Shown: positions 34,971 through 43,465, numbered from the stretch's first letter. The stretch: 64,000 nucleotides of DNA from Falsibacillus pallidus (GCF_003350505.1 NZ_QQAY01000002.1:368276-432275), one strand, 5' to 3'. Numbers and translations: made by a program. Notes: generated by a model from the letters alone, not told the origin.

Positions 34971-37682
34971 ATGGCAAAGAACGATGTATTCAACGCTCGT
35001 TCTTCTTTCGAACTCGAAGGAAAACGTTATCACTATTATCGATTGGCTGCTTTAGAAGAAGCAGGTGTGGCAGAAGTTTCCCGTTTGCCTTATTCCGTTA
35101 AGGTATTATTGGAATCTGTGCTTCGCCAAATGGACGGACGCGTCATTACGAAAGAACACGTAGAAAACTTGGCTAAATGGGGTTCTGAGTCTGTTAAAGA
35201 TGCAGAAGTTCCATTCAAACCTTCCCGTGTTATCCTTCAGGACTTCACAGGGGTTCCAGCTGTAGTTGACTTGGCTTCCCTTCGCAAAGCGATGGCTAAA
35301 ATGGGCGGCGACGCTGACAAAATCAACCCTGAAATTCCGGTTGATCTAGTAATCGACCACTCTGTACAGGTTGACCGCTATGGTACACCTGAAGCTCTTG
35401 AAAGAAACATGGAGCTTGAATTCGAACGCAATGCTGAGCGCTACCAGTTCTTGAGCTGGGCACAAAAAGCATTCAAAAACTATCGCGCAGTTCCACCAGC
35501 AACTGGTATCGTCCACCAAGTTAACCTTGAGTTCTTGGCAAACGTTGTCCACGCTGTTGAAACAACTGAAGGCGATTTCGAAACATATCCTGATACACTT
35601 GTCGGAACTGACTCTCATACAACAATGATCAACGGTATCGGTGTTCTTGGATGGGGTGTAGGCGGTATCGAAGCGGAAGCTGGTATGCTTGGCCAACCTT
35701 CATACTTCCCGATTCCGGAAGTTATCGGAGTTAAATTGACTGGCGAGCTTCCAAACGGTGCTACTGCTACTGACCTTGCGCTTAAAGTGACTCAAGTACT
35801 ACGCAGCAAAGGCGTAGTAGGTAAATTCGTAGAATTCTTCGGCGCAGGCGTTGCTACATTGCCGCTTGCAGACCGTGCTACAATTGCCAACATGGCTCCT
35901 GAATACGGTGCAACTTGCGGATTCTTCCCGGTTGACGCTGAATCTCTTGACTACTTGCGCCTGACTGGCCGTGAAGAGTCTAATATCTGCGTGGTTGAAC
36001 AATACTTGAAAGCAAATAACATGTTCTTCACACCAGACAATGAAGATCCAATTTACACAGATGTTGTGGAAATCAGCCTTTCTGACATCGAAGCGAATCT
36101 TTCCGGTCCTAAACGTCCGCAAGATTTGATTCCTCTTTCTAATATGAAAGAAGCGTTCCGCACTTCTCTTACAGCTCCATCTGGCAACCAAGGTTTTGGA
36201 TTGACTGGTGAAGAAGTGAATAAAGAAGTGAAAGTAGCGTTTGAAAACGGCGATGAAACTACAATGAAGACTGGTGCTGTAGCGATTGCTGCGATCACTT
36301 CATGTACAAATACTTCCAACCCATACGTAATGCTTGGTGCTGGACTTGTTGCGAAAAAAGCTGTTGAACTAGGTATGGAAGTACCTAAATTCGTTAAGAC
36401 TTCTTTGGCTCCAGGATCTAAGGTTGTTACTGGCTACCTAAGAGATGCCGGCCTTCAAGGATATCTTGATAAATTAGGCTTCAACGTTGTCGGCTACGGC
36501 TGTACAACATGTATCGGAAACTCCGGCCCATTGAAGGATGAAATCGAAAAAGCAGTAGCTGATTCCGATTTGCTTGTTACTTCAGTTCTTTCCGGTAACC
36601 GTAACTTCGAAGGACGCATCCATCCACTTGTAAAAGCAAACTATCTTGCTTCACCACCATTGGTTGTAGCATATGCGCTTGCTGGTACTGTGGATATCGA
36701 TCTTCAAACAGATGCGATTGGAAAAGATAAAGACGGAAATGACGTATTCTTCAAAGATATCTGGCCAACAACGGAAGAAGTAAAAGAAGCTGTGAAGCAT
36801 TCCGTCACTCCTGAGTTGTTCCGTAAAGAATACGAAAATGTCTTCAATGACAACCAACGCTGGAACGAAATCAAAACTAGCAACGAGCCGTTGTACAGCT
36901 TTGATGACAACTCCACTTATATTCAAAATCCTCCGTTCTTCGAGCAGCTTGCTCCAAGTGCGGAAGAAATCAAACCATTGTCCGGCTTGAGAGTCGTTGG
37001 TAAATTCGGTGATTCCGTAACGACTGACCATATCTCTCCTGCAGGTGCAATCGGAAAAGATACGCCAGCTGGAAAATATCTTCGCAGCAATGGCGTAGAG
37101 ATCCGCGACTTCAACTCATACGGTTCCCGCCGCGGTAACCATGAAGTCATGATGCGCGGAACATTTGCTAACATCCGCATCCGCAACGGCATGGCTCCAG
37201 GAACTGAAGGTGGATACACTACGTACCTTCCAACAAATGAAGTCATGGCTATCTACGATGCTTGCATGAAATATCAAGCTGACGGAACTGGTCTTGCTGT
37301 GCTGGCAGGAAAAGACTACGGAATGGGATCTTCCCGTGACTGGGCTGCCAAAGGTACAAACCTTCTTGGCATCAAAACAGTCATCGCGGAAAGCTATGAG
37401 CGTATCCATCGTTCCAACCTTGTCATGATGGGAGTACTTCCACTTCAATTCAAGAAAGGCGAAAGCGCTGAAACACTTGGATTGACTGGAAAAGAGTCCA
37501 TCGCAGTTCAAATCGATGAAAACGTTAAGCCACGTGACATCCTTACTGTCACTGCTACAGACGAACAAGGGAATACAAAAGTATTTGAAGTCCTTGCACG
37601 TTTCGATTCTGACGTTGAAGTTGACTACTACCGCAATGGTGGTATCCTGCCAATGGTCCTTCGCGACAAATTAAAAGGATAA
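34971..37682 (+). CDS. citB: Aconitate hydratase (aconitase)
   Basis: A 903-residue IRP1-type aconitase, full length for B. subtilis CitB. The [4Fe-4S] ligands are seen: Cys445 ([10 protein letters not shown]), Cys511 and Cys514 ([12 protein letters not shown]). Other family blocks are [27 protein letters not shown] and [19 protein letters not shown]. It interconverts citrate and isocitrate in the TCA cycle and in B. subtilis also binds RNA when iron is low. Position next to sspO/sspP and yneN matches B. subtilis. Candidate CcpC sites lie upstream. Codon usage looks like that of a highly expressed gene. Confidence 0.97.
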   Translation: MAKNDVFNARSSFELEGKRYHYYRLAALEEAGVAEVSRLPYSVKVLLESVLRQMDGRVITKEHVENLAKWGSESVKDAEVPFKPSRVILQDFTGVPAVVDLASLRKAMAKMGGDADKINPEIPVDLVIDHSVQVDRYGTPEALERNMELEFERNAERYQFLSWAQKAFKNYRAVPPATGIVHQVNLEFLANVVHAVETTEGDFETYPDTLVGTDSHTTMINGIGVLGWGVGGIEAEAGMLGQPSYFPIPEVIGVKLTGELPNGATATDLALKVTQVLRSKGVVGKFVEFFGAGVATLPLADRATIANMAPEYGATCGFFPVDAESLDYLRLTGREESNICVVEQYLKANNMFFTPDNEDPIYTDVVEISLSDIEANLSGPKRPQDLIPLSNMKEAFRTSLTAPSGNQGFGLTGEEVNKEVKVAFENGDETTMKTGAVAIAAITSCTNTSNPYVMLGAGLVAKKAVELGMEVPKFVKTSLAPGSKVVTGYLRDAGLQGYLDKLGFNVVGYGCTTCIGNSGPLKDEIEKAVADSDLLVTSVLSGNRNFEGRIHPLVKANYLASPPLVVAYALAGTVDIDLQTDAIGKDKDGNDVFFKDIWPTTEEVKEAVKHSVTPELFRKEYENVFNDNQRWNEIKTSNEPLYSFDDNSTYIQNPPFFEQLAPSAEEIKPLSGLRVVGKFGDSVTTDHISPAGAIGKDTPAGKYLRSNGVEIRDFNSYGSRRGNHEVMMRGTFANIRIRNGMAPGTEGGYTTYLPTNEVMAIYDACMKYQADGTGLAVLAGKDYGMGSSRDWAAKGTNLLGIKTVIAESYERIHRSNLVMMGVLPLQFKKGESAETLGLTGKESIAVQIDENVKPRDILTVTATDEQGNTKVFEVLARFDSDVEVDYYRNGGILPMVLRDKLKG

Positions 37683-37710
37683 TTCATCATGAAATAAGGC
37701 AGATGCCTGA

Positions 37711-37750
37711 AGAAGATGATCCCTGTAATTCAGGGGTCATCTTTTTTATT
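37711..37750 (+). terminator. Terminator of citB
   Basis: AGATGATCCCTG pairs with CAGGGGTCATCT (one G-T) over TAATT, then TTTTTATTT. Confidence 0.88.
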
Positions 37751-37759
37751 TAAAAATGA

Positions 37760-37799
37760 AAAAGCACCCTATAGAGAACAATCTCCATAGGATGCTTTC
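37760..37799 (-). terminator. Terminator of the flavodoxin-like oxidoreductase gene
   Basis: Minus strand AAAGCATCCTAT and ATAGGGTGCTTT pair (one G-T) with an inner GGAGA/TCTCT pairing, then TTTC. Confidence 0.75.
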
Positions 37800-37811
37800 A
37801 AACAAAGTCAT

Positions 37812-38351
37812 TTATGATTTAAAATCAGCATTCCAGCGTTCAGCTTTTTCAAGTGCAGCTGTATCGTTGACAATTTCACCAGGTTTCACGCCTGCACCGA
37901 TCATATAGTCCTTAAACTCCATATTGACGAATTGGAAAATGTAATCAAACTGCTGGACGAGTGGCAGCCCTTTTATATTAGCCGAGCTTCCTCCTGTAAC
38001 CACTACATACGCTTTTTTCTTCGCAAGCTCTTCTTTTAAATTGAAGCGCTCATCGCGCAAATACTGGCTCCAACGGTCGAAGAAATTCTTCATCGGACCG
38101 CTCATCCCATACCAGTAAAGTGGAGTGGCAAACAGCAGCACGTCATGCTCTTCCATCAATCGTACTAGTTGTTCATAATCATCCTCGACGGGTAAAAATC
38201 CTCCTTCAGCGTGGCGGAGGTCTTCGATTGGTTCAATATGCAAATCAGCAAGGTGAACGATGGTGTGATCTGTCCCGTCAACAATTTTCTTGGCTAGATA
38301 TTCAGAGTTTCCGTTTTTTCGTGTACTTCCTAACAAGGCTAATATTTTCAT
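37812..38351 (-). CDS. Flavodoxin-like NAD(P)H oxidoreductase
   Basis: A 179-residue flavoprotein of the NADPH-dependent FMN reductase/flavodoxin-like group: the FMN phosphate loop is LLGSTRKNGNSEYLA, followed by LFATPLYWYGMSGPMKNFFDRW, the typical flavin-stacking segment. It probably reduces quinones, azo compounds or other electrophiles. It is divergent from a LysR gene that likely controls it, with a palindromic site in between. Confidence 0.85.
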   Translation of the reverse strand: MKILALLGSTRKNGNSEYLAKKIVDGTDHTIVHLADLHIEPIEDLRHAEGGFLPVEDDYEQLVRLMEEHDVLLFATPLYWYGMSGPMKNFFDRWSQYLRDERFNLKEELAKKKAYVVVTGGSSANIKGLPLVQQFDYIFQFVNMEFKDYMIGAGVKPGEIVNDTAALEKAERWNADFKS

Positions 38352-38450
38352 TTATCAACACTCCTTCATGAAATTCCGTTCAGGGCTTATTCGTCCTCTT
38401 TATAGCATTCCTTTGGAGTATATCATTGATGTGAGGATCAAAGTTATCTA

Positions 38451-38465
38451 TAATATTCGATATTA
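38451..38465. promoter_or_regulatory. Palindromic operator between oxidoreductase and LysR genes
   Basis: TAATAT-TCG-ATATTA is a perfect 15-nt dyad in the divergent promoter region, the usual place for LysR-type binding. CGATATT occurs again upstream of the alcohol dehydrogenase at 39407. Confidence 0.5.
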
Positions 38466-38494
38466 ATTATTGTAATTACTGATGGGAGATAATT

Positions 38495-39370
38495 ATGGAT
38501 CTGAACTATTTTTATACATTTAAAGAAGTTGCAAAATGGGGAAGTTATACAAAAACAGGCGAGAAGTTAGGCTATGCCCAATCAAGTGTGACAACCCAGA
38601 TCAAAAAGCTGGAAGATCACTACAAGGTAAAATTATTCGAGCGTGTTGGCCGGAAAATGAGGCTGACCCAGTCGGGCGAAGAGCTCTACTACTATGTTGA
38701 GAAAATCTTAGCGTTAGTCGATGAAGCGGAAGAGAGAATTTCTAAGAAAAGCAATTTGAGAGGAACCTTAAGGGTGGGAACAGTGGAATCCCTCGCAGCT
38801 TATTTTATCACTCCATATATTAAAGATTTAAAAGGAAAAAATCCTGAATTAAAAATCCTTCTGGAATCCGGCTTATGCCCAAATTTAAAAGAGGGCACTT
38901 TGGAAGGGAAATTCGATTTATCCATTATACTCGACCGATTAACAAAACATCCCGAATTAACGACCATTCCCATACGCCAAGAGAAATTGGTGATGATTGC
39001 TTCTCCAAATCATCGACTTCGCAGCCTCAGTGGTATGAATTTAAAAGAACTTGAAGCCGAAACGCTTATTTTGACAGAGGAAGGATGTTCTTATCGGGTA
39101 CTATTGGAGCAGTTATTAAAAGAAGAACAAGTAGAAGCAAAATCGGTCATTTCCTTTAGCAGCTTAGAAGCCATCAAGCAGTGTGTAGCGGATGATTTAG
39201 GCATTGCCATCATGCCTGAAATTGCCGTGAGAAAAGACATCGAGAGCGGGAAAATAATAGAACTGCCATTCAATCATGAGAAAAAACCAGTGTTTACACA
39301 GATTGTTTATCAAAAGAAAAAATGGTTAACACCTCCAATTACACAATTGATTTCTTCACTCACTTCTTAA
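38495..39370 (+). CDS. LysR-type transcriptional regulator
   Basis: A 291-residue LTTR: N-terminal winged helix-turn-helix (MDLNYFYTFKEVAKWGSYTK, YAQSSVTTQIKKLEDHYKVKL) and a C-terminal effector domain (GTLRVGTVESLAAYFITPYI...). The effector is unknown. Placement between a flavodoxin-like oxidoreductase (divergent) and an alcohol dehydrogenase (downstream), with dyads in both promoters, suggests it regulates both and senses a redox or aldehyde-type signal; that is inference. Confidence 0.9.
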   Translation: MDLNYFYTFKEVAKWGSYTKTGEKLGYAQSSVTTQIKKLEDHYKVKLFERVGRKMRLTQSGEELYYYVEKILALVDEAEERISKKSNLRGTLRVGTVESLAAYFITPYIKDLKGKNPELKILLESGLCPNLKEGTLEGKFDLSIILDRLTKHPELTTIPIRQEKLVMIASPNHRLRSLSGMNLKELEAETLILTEEGCSYRVLLEQLLKEEQVEAKSVISFSSLEAIKQCVADDLGIAIMPEIAVRKDIESGKIIELPFNHEKKPVFTQIVYQKKKWLTPPITQLISSLTS

Positions 39371-39390
39371 TCATCAATATTATTGATGAT
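39370..39390. promoter_or_regulatory. Perfect 21-nt palindrome upstream of the alcohol dehydrogenase gene
   Basis: Arms ATCATCAATA and TATTGATGAT are exact reverse complements around a single central T. It starts at the last base of the LysR stop codon and ends 27 nt upstream of the predicted -35 box. Without a T-run it is more likely an operator than a terminator. Confidence 0.6.
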
Positions 39391-39417
39391 AATCATGAAA
39401 AACTATCGATATTGATA

Positions 39418-39446
39418 TTGGCGTAATCATGCTACTCTTTTATAGA
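39418..39446 (+). promoter_or_regulatory. Sigma-A promoter of the alcohol dehydrogenase gene
   Basis: TTGGCG (39418-39423), 17 nt, TATAGA (39441-39446), 27 nt upstream of the start codon. Confidence 0.5.
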
Positions 39447-39473
39447 GACTATTTTAAAATGAGGTGCAAAAAA

Positions 39474-40637
39474 ATGGAAACATTCTTACAATATAATCCG
39501 ACGAAACTCTACTTTGGAAAAGATGAAGTGAAGCAATTGGCTTCCGTCCTTGATAAAGGTTTGAATATCCTGCTTGTTTATGGAGGAGGGAGCATCAAGA
39601 GAAATGGCGTCTACAATGATGTAATGGATCAGTTGAACAAACTGGATGCCCAGGTGTTCGAGCTAAGCGGAGTGGAGCCTAACCCCCGAGTAACGACTGT
39701 ACGAAAAGGCGTGGAACTCTGCAAAAAGGAAGGCATCGACTTTATCCTTGCAGTAGGAGGTGGAAGTGTCATCGACTGCACAAAAGCCATTTCCGCAGGT
39801 GCAAAATTTGAAGGCGACGTATGGGAGCTGATTACCGGTAAAGCAACAATTCATGAAGCACTTCCTTTTGGAACAGTTTTGACTCTTGCTGCTACAAGTT
39901 CCGAAATGAATTGCGTATCCGTCATCACAAACTGGGAGACGAAGGATAAATTAGGCTGGGGGTCTCCACATGTGTTTCCGCAGTTTTCCATTCTGGATCC
40001 TTCATATACATTCTCAGTACCACGTGATCAGACGGTTTATGGCATTGTGGACAGCATGTCTCATGCGCTGGAGAATTATTTCCACCGCACTGAAAACGCT
40101 CCGATGATTGATGGCTTCATTGAGTCCCTACTGAGAACGGCGATGGAGGCAGGTCCTAAGCTGCTTATGGACCTGCAATCCTACAAGCATAGAGAAACGA
40201 TGATGTATATCAGTACTACCGCATACAACGGGACGCTTTCCAACGGGACAGATGGTGGAGATTGGGCCACCCACAGGATTGAGCATGCCATTTCTGCGAT
40301 TTATGATATTCCACATGGAGGCGGTCTTGCGATTCTTTTCCCAAACTGGCTTGAGCATGTTCTTGAAGATGATCCGTCACGGGTGAAACAGCTTGCGGTC
40401 AACGTGTTCGGTATCTCCCCTGAAGGGAAAGACGATATGGAATTGGCAAGAGAAGGAGCGAAAGCACTCCGGGAATTCTGGAATTCATTAGGCGCTCCAA
40501 GCACACTTGCTGATTATGATATTGATGACAGCGAGTTTGATGCCATTGTCGAAAAAACATTCATAAAACCAGGTGTAGGGACTTATAAGGAAATGGATCA
40601 TGACAGCGTAAGGGATATATTAAGACGCTCCCTTTGA
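39474..40637 (+). CDS. yugJ: Iron-containing alcohol dehydrogenase, YugJ/butanol dehydrogenase-like
   Basis: A 387-residue group III alcohol dehydrogenase, the same length as B. subtilis YugJ. Seen: [14 protein letters not shown]-type start ([15 protein letters not shown]), the NAD loop [12 protein letters not shown], and the metal-site segment [29 protein letters not shown] with the His residues. It reduces aldehydes such as butanal to alcohols with NADH or NADPH. ATG at 39474 follows GAGGTG; the longer frame from 39429 overlaps the promoter. Confidence 0.9.
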   Translation: METFLQYNPTKLYFGKDEVKQLASVLDKGLNILLVYGGGSIKRNGVYNDVMDQLNKLDAQVFELSGVEPNPRVTTVRKGVELCKKEGIDFILAVGGGSVIDCTKAISAGAKFEGDVWELITGKATIHEALPFGTVLTLAATSSEMNCVSVITNWETKDKLGWGSPHVFPQFSILDPSYTFSVPRDQTVYGIVDSMSHALENYFHRTENAPMIDGFIESLLRTAMEAGPKLLMDLQSYKHRETMMYISTTAYNGTLSNGTDGGDWATHRIEHAISAIYDIPHGGGLAILFPNWLEHVLEDDPSRVKQLAVNVFGISPEGKDDMELAREGAKALREFWNSLGAPSTLADYDIDDSEFDAIVEKTFIKPGVGTYKEMDHDSVRDILRRSL

Positions 40638-40643
40638 GCAATT

Positions 40644-40675
40644 AAGGACGAATCGATTTCGATTTGTCCTTTTCT
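40644..40675 (+). terminator. Terminator of the alcohol dehydrogenase gene
   Basis: AAGGACGAATCG pairs with CGATTTGTCCTT (one mismatch/bulge) and is followed by TTC. Confidence 0.7.
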
Positions 40676-40760
40676 ATTTGTCCAGCTCCTAGCCGCAACC
40701 ATGGCGCTTTCGCTTTTCTATTTGTCCAGCTCTGCCGGCTAGAGTCTCCGCTTTTCTATT
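40676..40760 (-). repeat. Two shortened tandem relatives of the dispersed hairpin repeat
   Basis: The unit CTATTTGTCCAGCTC occurs twice (40676 and 40719), each followed by a short variable part and ending in CGCTTTT or CCGCTTTT. GTCCAGCTC is the reverse complement of GAGCTGGAC, the 3' end of the 122-nt repeats, and GCGCTTTCGCTTTT resembles the complement of their 5' end. They look like internally deleted copies in reverse orientation, about 43 nt each. Confidence 0.6.
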
Positions 40761-40782
40761 TTAATCAAACGTTTGATTAAAT
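40761..40782. promoter_or_regulatory. Perfect 22-nt palindrome upstream of yneN
   Basis: TTTAATCAAAC is followed at once by its exact complement GTTTGATTAAA. It is about 97 nt upstream of the yneN start. It resembles a TetR-type operator and is not a good CcpA site (the outer TG/CA bases are missing). No regulator gene of that type is nearby. Confidence 0.55.
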
Positions 40783-40878
40783 TCTGTCGTTTATTGGAAA
40801 AGTCTGTCGCTCCTGCAATATTTTTTGGAATTGAGGAATAATAATGCTAGTAGACAAGCAGATGCAGGAGGGATTTTC

Positions 40879-41430
40879 GTGTTTAAAAAAATAGCATTTA
40901 TCGTGCTTCTTGGCGGCCTTTGCACCGCTTTTATCGTCAAAGCAGCTGAACGGCCGGCATTATCGACCCAACCCCAAACTCAAGGAGAAGAGCTCATTCA
41001 AACAGAGACGACAGATACGCTTCCAGGTTTAAAAATAGGGGAGCATGCGCCAAATTTCTCATTAACTACTACTGAAGGAAAGAACGTGTCCCTCCAGGAT
41101 TACAAAGGCAAAAAAGTACTTCTTAACTTTTGGGCCACATGGTGCCCGCCATGCAAGATGGAAATACCGGAGCTTGAAAAGTTTTCAAAAACACTCAATG
41201 ATCATGTCGTTTTGCTTACGATCAATATCGACCCAATGAGCAATGTCAAAGGGTTTGCCAAAAAATACGGCGCGACGTTCCCAATCCTCCTCGACAAAAA
41301 AGATGAAGTCAATCAAGCTTATCAGCTGCTAACGATACCAACCACGTATCTGATTGATGAAAAAGGGACCATCATCAACAAGCACATTGGGGCCATGACA
41401 TTCGAAGATTTTCAAAAATTTACAAAATAA
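40879..41430 (+). CDS. yneN: Thiol-disulfide oxidoreductase, ResA/TlpA family (YneN)
   Basis: A 183-residue protein with an N-terminal membrane anchor (about 3-20) and an extracellular thioredoxin fold carrying FWATWCPPCKMEIPEL (Cys89/Cys92), then the cis-Pro loop LLTIPTTYLIDEKG. It likely reduces or exchanges disulfides of exported proteins. Position downstream of citB matches B. subtilis yneN. GTG at 40879 follows AGGAGGG; the in-frame ATG at 40825 would add a hydrophilic lead before the anchor and lacks support. Confidence 0.85.
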   Translation: MFKKIAFIVLLGGLCTAFIVKAAERPALSTQPQTQGEELIQTETTDTLPGLKIGEHAPNFSLTTTEGKNVSLQDYKGKKVLLNFWATWCPPCKMEIPELEKFSKTLNDHVVLLTINIDPMSNVKGFAKKYGATFPILLDKKDEVNQAYQLLTIPTTYLIDEKGTIINKHIGAMTFEDFQKFTK

Positions 41431-41494
41431 TTATAATTATTCCATTTCTCGTCCATACTACACGTATGAATACGCAAATAAAGGAGAGTAACGG

Positions 41495-41626
41495 ATGAGA
41501 AAACCACGAAAGAAATCATTTTCAGACCTCGTGTTAGAAAATAAATTGGCTTTGCTTAAGGATTCTGAAGCAATGGAAAGGATCGAAGCAAGGCTTGAGG
41601 ACAAACATGTTCAAAAGGCAGAATAA
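41495..41626 (+). CDS. fbpB: FbpB-family small basic protein
   Basis: A 43-residue basic protein: MRKPRKKSFSDLVLENK, then LLKDSEAMERIEARLEDKH. The (K/R)-rich start, SF-DLV-ENK-LLKD-EA-ERIE pattern fits the FbpB small basic proteins of Bacillus, which in B. subtilis assist the Fur-controlled small RNA FsrA under iron limitation. Ribosome binding site AAAGGAG. A palindromic AT-rich stretch (AATAATTA/TAATTATT) overlaps the yneN stop codon but does not match the Fur 7-1-7 spacing, so Fur control is not shown. Confidence 0.75.
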   Translation: MRKPRKKSFSDLVLENKLALLKDSEAMERIEARLEDKHVQKAE

Positions 41627-41649
41627 ACCACTATATTGGTGACATAAAT
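41621..41649 (+). promoter_or_regulatory. Sigma-G-like promoter of sspN
   Basis: GAATA (41621-41625), 17 nt, CATAAAT (41643-41649). The -35 is a full match; the -10 has two changes at its 3' end. The -35 overlaps the fbpB stop codon. Confidence 0.5.
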
Positions 41650-41690
41650 CCTTCCCCGCAGGAAAAAATGTTCTTAAGGGAGGGATTTTT
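41646..41690 (+). terminator. Terminator-like hairpin after fbpB that includes the sspN ribosome binding site
   Basis: AAATCCTTCCC (41646-41656) pairs with GGGAGGGATTT (41678-41688; one G-T), then TTTT. The 3' arm holds the sspN ribosome binding site GGGAGGG. A sigma-G transcript starting near 41656 would lack most of the 5' arm. Confidence 0.6.
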
Positions 41691-41692
41691 TT

Positions 41693-41836
41693 ATGAGCAA
41701 TCCGAAAGCAAATCCAAATCACTTTGCACCAAACCACATCGGTACCCAGTCTCGTTCAGCTGGCGGGAATAAAGGGAAGAAAATGCAGGATCAATCCGGA
41801 CAGCACGCACAAGTCATCCAAACAAAAGGGGAGTAA
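41693..41836 (+). CDS. sspN: Small acid-soluble spore protein N
   Basis: A 47-residue protein: [20 protein letters not shown], then [19 protein letters not shown] and QTKGE. The P-H-GT-, NKG-KM-D-SGQ and terminal QTKGE blocks match B. subtilis SspN. Minor forespore SASP. The gene lies upstream of tlp as in B. subtilis; its ribosome binding site is inside a hairpin arm. Confidence 0.92.
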   Translation: MSNPKANPNHFAPNHIGTQSRSAGGNKGKKMQDQSGQHAQVIQTKGE

Positions 41837-41849
41837 TTGTTCTCCTTTT
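41824..41849 (+). terminator. Possible terminator overlapping the sspN stop codon
   Basis: AAAAGGGGAG pairs with TTCTCCTTTT (two G-T pairs) over TAATTG. Only four T residues follow inside the stem, so termination may be partial. Confidence 0.5.
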
Positions 41850-41866
41850 ATAACAAAAACTCACAA

Positions 41867-41896
41867 TCATAGGGGTATGGATTATCGAACATACTA
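41867..41896 (+). promoter_or_regulatory. Sigma-G promoter of tlp
   Basis: TCATA (41867-41871), 18 nt, CATACTA (41890-41896). The -10 is a perfect match and the -35 has one change. It is 45 nt upstream of the tlp start. Confidence 0.65.
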
Positions 41897-41941
41897 TGAA
41901 TTGTGCAAGACCAATTAACGACCACCGGGAGGTATTTCATC

Positions 41942-42193
41942 ATGACAAGAAATCAACCGAATCCAGATGACCGCAGCGATAATGTAGAAAAATTGCAAAA
42001 CATGGTGCAGAATACACTAGGAAATATCGCAAAAGCAGAAGAATCGCTGGCATATGCAGACAGCTCCACACAAGAGCAGCAGATCCAGGCGAAAAACCAA
42101 CGCCGACGCGAAAGCATTGATGCAATGCGCGAAGAAATGAAGGACGAAGCTGCTGCACAAAACGGGCAGGGACAAAATAACCAATATCAATAA
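41942..42193 (+). CDS. tlp: Small acid-soluble spore protein Tlp
   Basis: An 83-residue protein: NQPNPDDRSDNVEKLQNMVQ, then NTLGNIAKAEESLAYA and REESIDAMREE-like helix ends. It matches B. subtilis Tlp in length and in the PNPDDRSDNVEKLQ-MVQNT block. It is a forespore protein of the spore core. Ribosome binding site GGGAGG; the longer frame from 41903 has no ribosome binding site. Confidence 0.93.
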   Translation: MTRNQPNPDDRSDNVEKLQNMVQNTLGNIAKAEESLAYADSSTQEQQIQAKNQRRRESIDAMREEMKDEAAAQNGQGQNNQYQ

Positions 42194-42199
42194 TCCAGT

Positions 42200-42229
42200 G
42201 CTGGCTTCTCTTCAGGAGCCAGCTTCTTT
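42200..42229 (+). terminator. Terminator of tlp
   Basis: GCTGGCT pairs with AGCCAGC, extended by TCT/AGG over CTTC, then TTCTTT. Confidence 0.75.
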
Positions 42230-42329
42230 ATTCAGGCTCCGGCTCCTTATTCAAAATGCAAACCAAAGGCGACTTTGCCAAATCAATGCTATAATTTGAA
42301 CATTGCATGAAAACGAAAGGAGAGAGGAC

Positions 42330-42749
42330 ATGCATATTTCAAAAAAAGAAGTGGAAGTCCGCTACGCAGAGACAGATCAAATGGGAGTAGTCTATCACGC
42401 CAACTACCTGGTATGGATGGAACTGGGACGCACCCAATTAATAGAAGACCTCGGTTTCCGCTATGCGGATATGGAAAAGGACGGCATCATATCACCGGTC
42501 ATGGATATCGAAATTTCTTATAAAAAACCGCTCAGATATGGCCAAAAAGCAATCGTACATACTTGGATCGATCACTATGATGGCCTTCGCGTTACATACG
42601 AATATGAAATATTCACAGATGAGCAGGAATTGGCCGTTACGGCACTCTCCAAACATGTTTGTGTGAAAAAGAGCAATTTCCGTCCGATTTCAGTGAAAAA
42701 ACTTTATCCGGACTGGCATGCAGCTTATGAACAAGCCAAAAAGGACTGA
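42330..42749 (+). CDS. yneP: Hot-dog fold acyl-CoA thioesterase (YneP)
   Basis: A 139-residue 4HBT/YbgC-type thioesterase: RYAETDQMGVVYHANYLVW holds the catalytic Asp and substrate-loop His/Tyr residues, followed by MDIEISYKKPLRYGQ. It hydrolyses acyl-CoA thioesters in the cytoplasm; the chain length is not known. Conserved position after tlp as in B. subtilis. ATG at 42330 follows AAAGGAGAG. The yneQ gene follows after 23 nt, so the two likely form one transcript. Confidence 0.88.
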   Translation: MHISKKEVEVRYAETDQMGVVYHANYLVWMELGRTQLIEDLGFRYADMEKDGIISPVMDIEISYKKPLRYGQKAIVHTWIDHYDGLRVTYEYEIFTDEQELAVTALSKHVCVKKSNFRPISVKKLYPDWHAAYEQAKKD

Positions 42750-42772
42750 TCCGTTGAAAGGAAGAATGTCAA

Positions 42773-43072
42773 ATGGCATTTGGAATTGACCGTCAGACAG
42801 TCCGTCAGTGGAAAAGAAAGATAGACAACGGTGAAATCGCATTCCTGACCCATTACTGGATCGATGAACGCTTCCCGGGATGCAAAACCGTCACAAAGGT
42901 CGGCTGCAGGGACCTGGACAAGCTTGCAGAGTGGGGAGCCCAATACGGCCTCAAGAAAGCATGGATCGATATCAGAAAAGATGGCTACTCCCATTTTGAC
43001 TTATTGGGGGATAAAGAAAAAGAGATCCTTCATAAAGAAGGGTTGGAAGAGCAGCTCACCCCATTTAGATAA
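42773..43072 (+). CDS. yneQ: Conserved protein YneQ
   Basis: A 99-residue soluble protein of unknown function. It reads MAFGIDRQTVRQWKRKIDNG, then AFLTHYWIDERFPGCKTVTK and VGCRDLDKLAEWGAQYGLK. Position after yneP and before yneR matches B. subtilis yneQ. Two Cys residues (PGCKTVTKVGC) could bind a metal, but nothing proves it. Ribosome binding site AAAGGAAG; terminator downstream. Confidence 0.8.
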   Translation: MAFGIDRQTVRQWKRKIDNGEIAFLTHYWIDERFPGCKTVTKVGCRDLDKLAEWGAQYGLKKAWIDIRKDGYSHFDLLGDKEKEILHKEGLEEQLTPFR

Positions 43073-43074
43073 GA

Positions 43075-43114
43075 AAAGCGCACTCCCTATTGGTGGGAAT
43101 GCGCTTATTTTTTA
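43075..43114 (+). terminator. Terminator of yneP-yneQ
   Basis: AAGCGCACTCCC pairs with GGGAATGCGCTT (one mismatch) over a 7-nt loop, then ATTTTTT. It overlaps the yneR stop codon on the other strand. Confidence 0.82.
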
Positions 43115-43402
43115 CTTTTTATATTCGTACACCAATTCATTTTTCTTTTCATCGAAGACCACATGCAAATCATGGCCGTCAAAGTACCATACGTCGCGGT
43201 CTTCAATAAAATAAGTCACATCTTCATGTTGGACGGATACTGCCATATCAATCGGCTCTTCTTTCGTGACCCCCAGTGAGAACCCTTGCTGCACAGGGCT
43301 GGAGCCGCCATATCTAACGTAGAATCTGATTGTGTCTCCTTTTGCTGCATCCATTTCCTCCTGAAACCATTTCAAGGCTCCTTCGGATAATACGATTTTC
43401 AT
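43112..43402 (-). CDS. yneR: HesB/IscA-like protein YneR
   Basis: A 96-residue protein of the HesB-like fold: MKIVLSEGALKWFQEEMDA, IRFYVRYGGSSPVQQGFSLG, DVWYFDGHDLHVVF. The three Cys residues of true A-type Fe-S carriers are absent, so it is probably not an Fe-S carrier. Position and length match B. subtilis YneR. ATG at 43402 follows AAAGGAG; a TTG six codons upstream lies in the ribosome binding site and is rejected. Confidence 0.82.
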   Translation of the reverse strand: MKIVLSEGALKWFQEEMDAAKGDTIRFYVRYGGSSPVQQGFSLGVTKEEPIDMAVSVQHEDVTYFIEDRDVWYFDGHDLHVVFDEKKNELVYEYKK

Positions 43403-43465
43403 GATGGATTCTCCTTTCAAGACATCTGTCCCCTCAGTATACAGATTGCCCCGGTCGAGGTCTAG

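Noticed and set aside
35346-37568. Several minus-strand open frames inside citB
   Set aside because: They are shadows of a biased, highly expressed gene on the other strand, without starts or motifs.
41418-41441. Palindromic AT-rich stretch before fbpB as a Fur box
   Set aside because: AATAATTA/TAATTATT does not fit the 7-1-7 Fur spacing and overlaps the yneN stop codon; such AT-rich dyads arise easily by chance.
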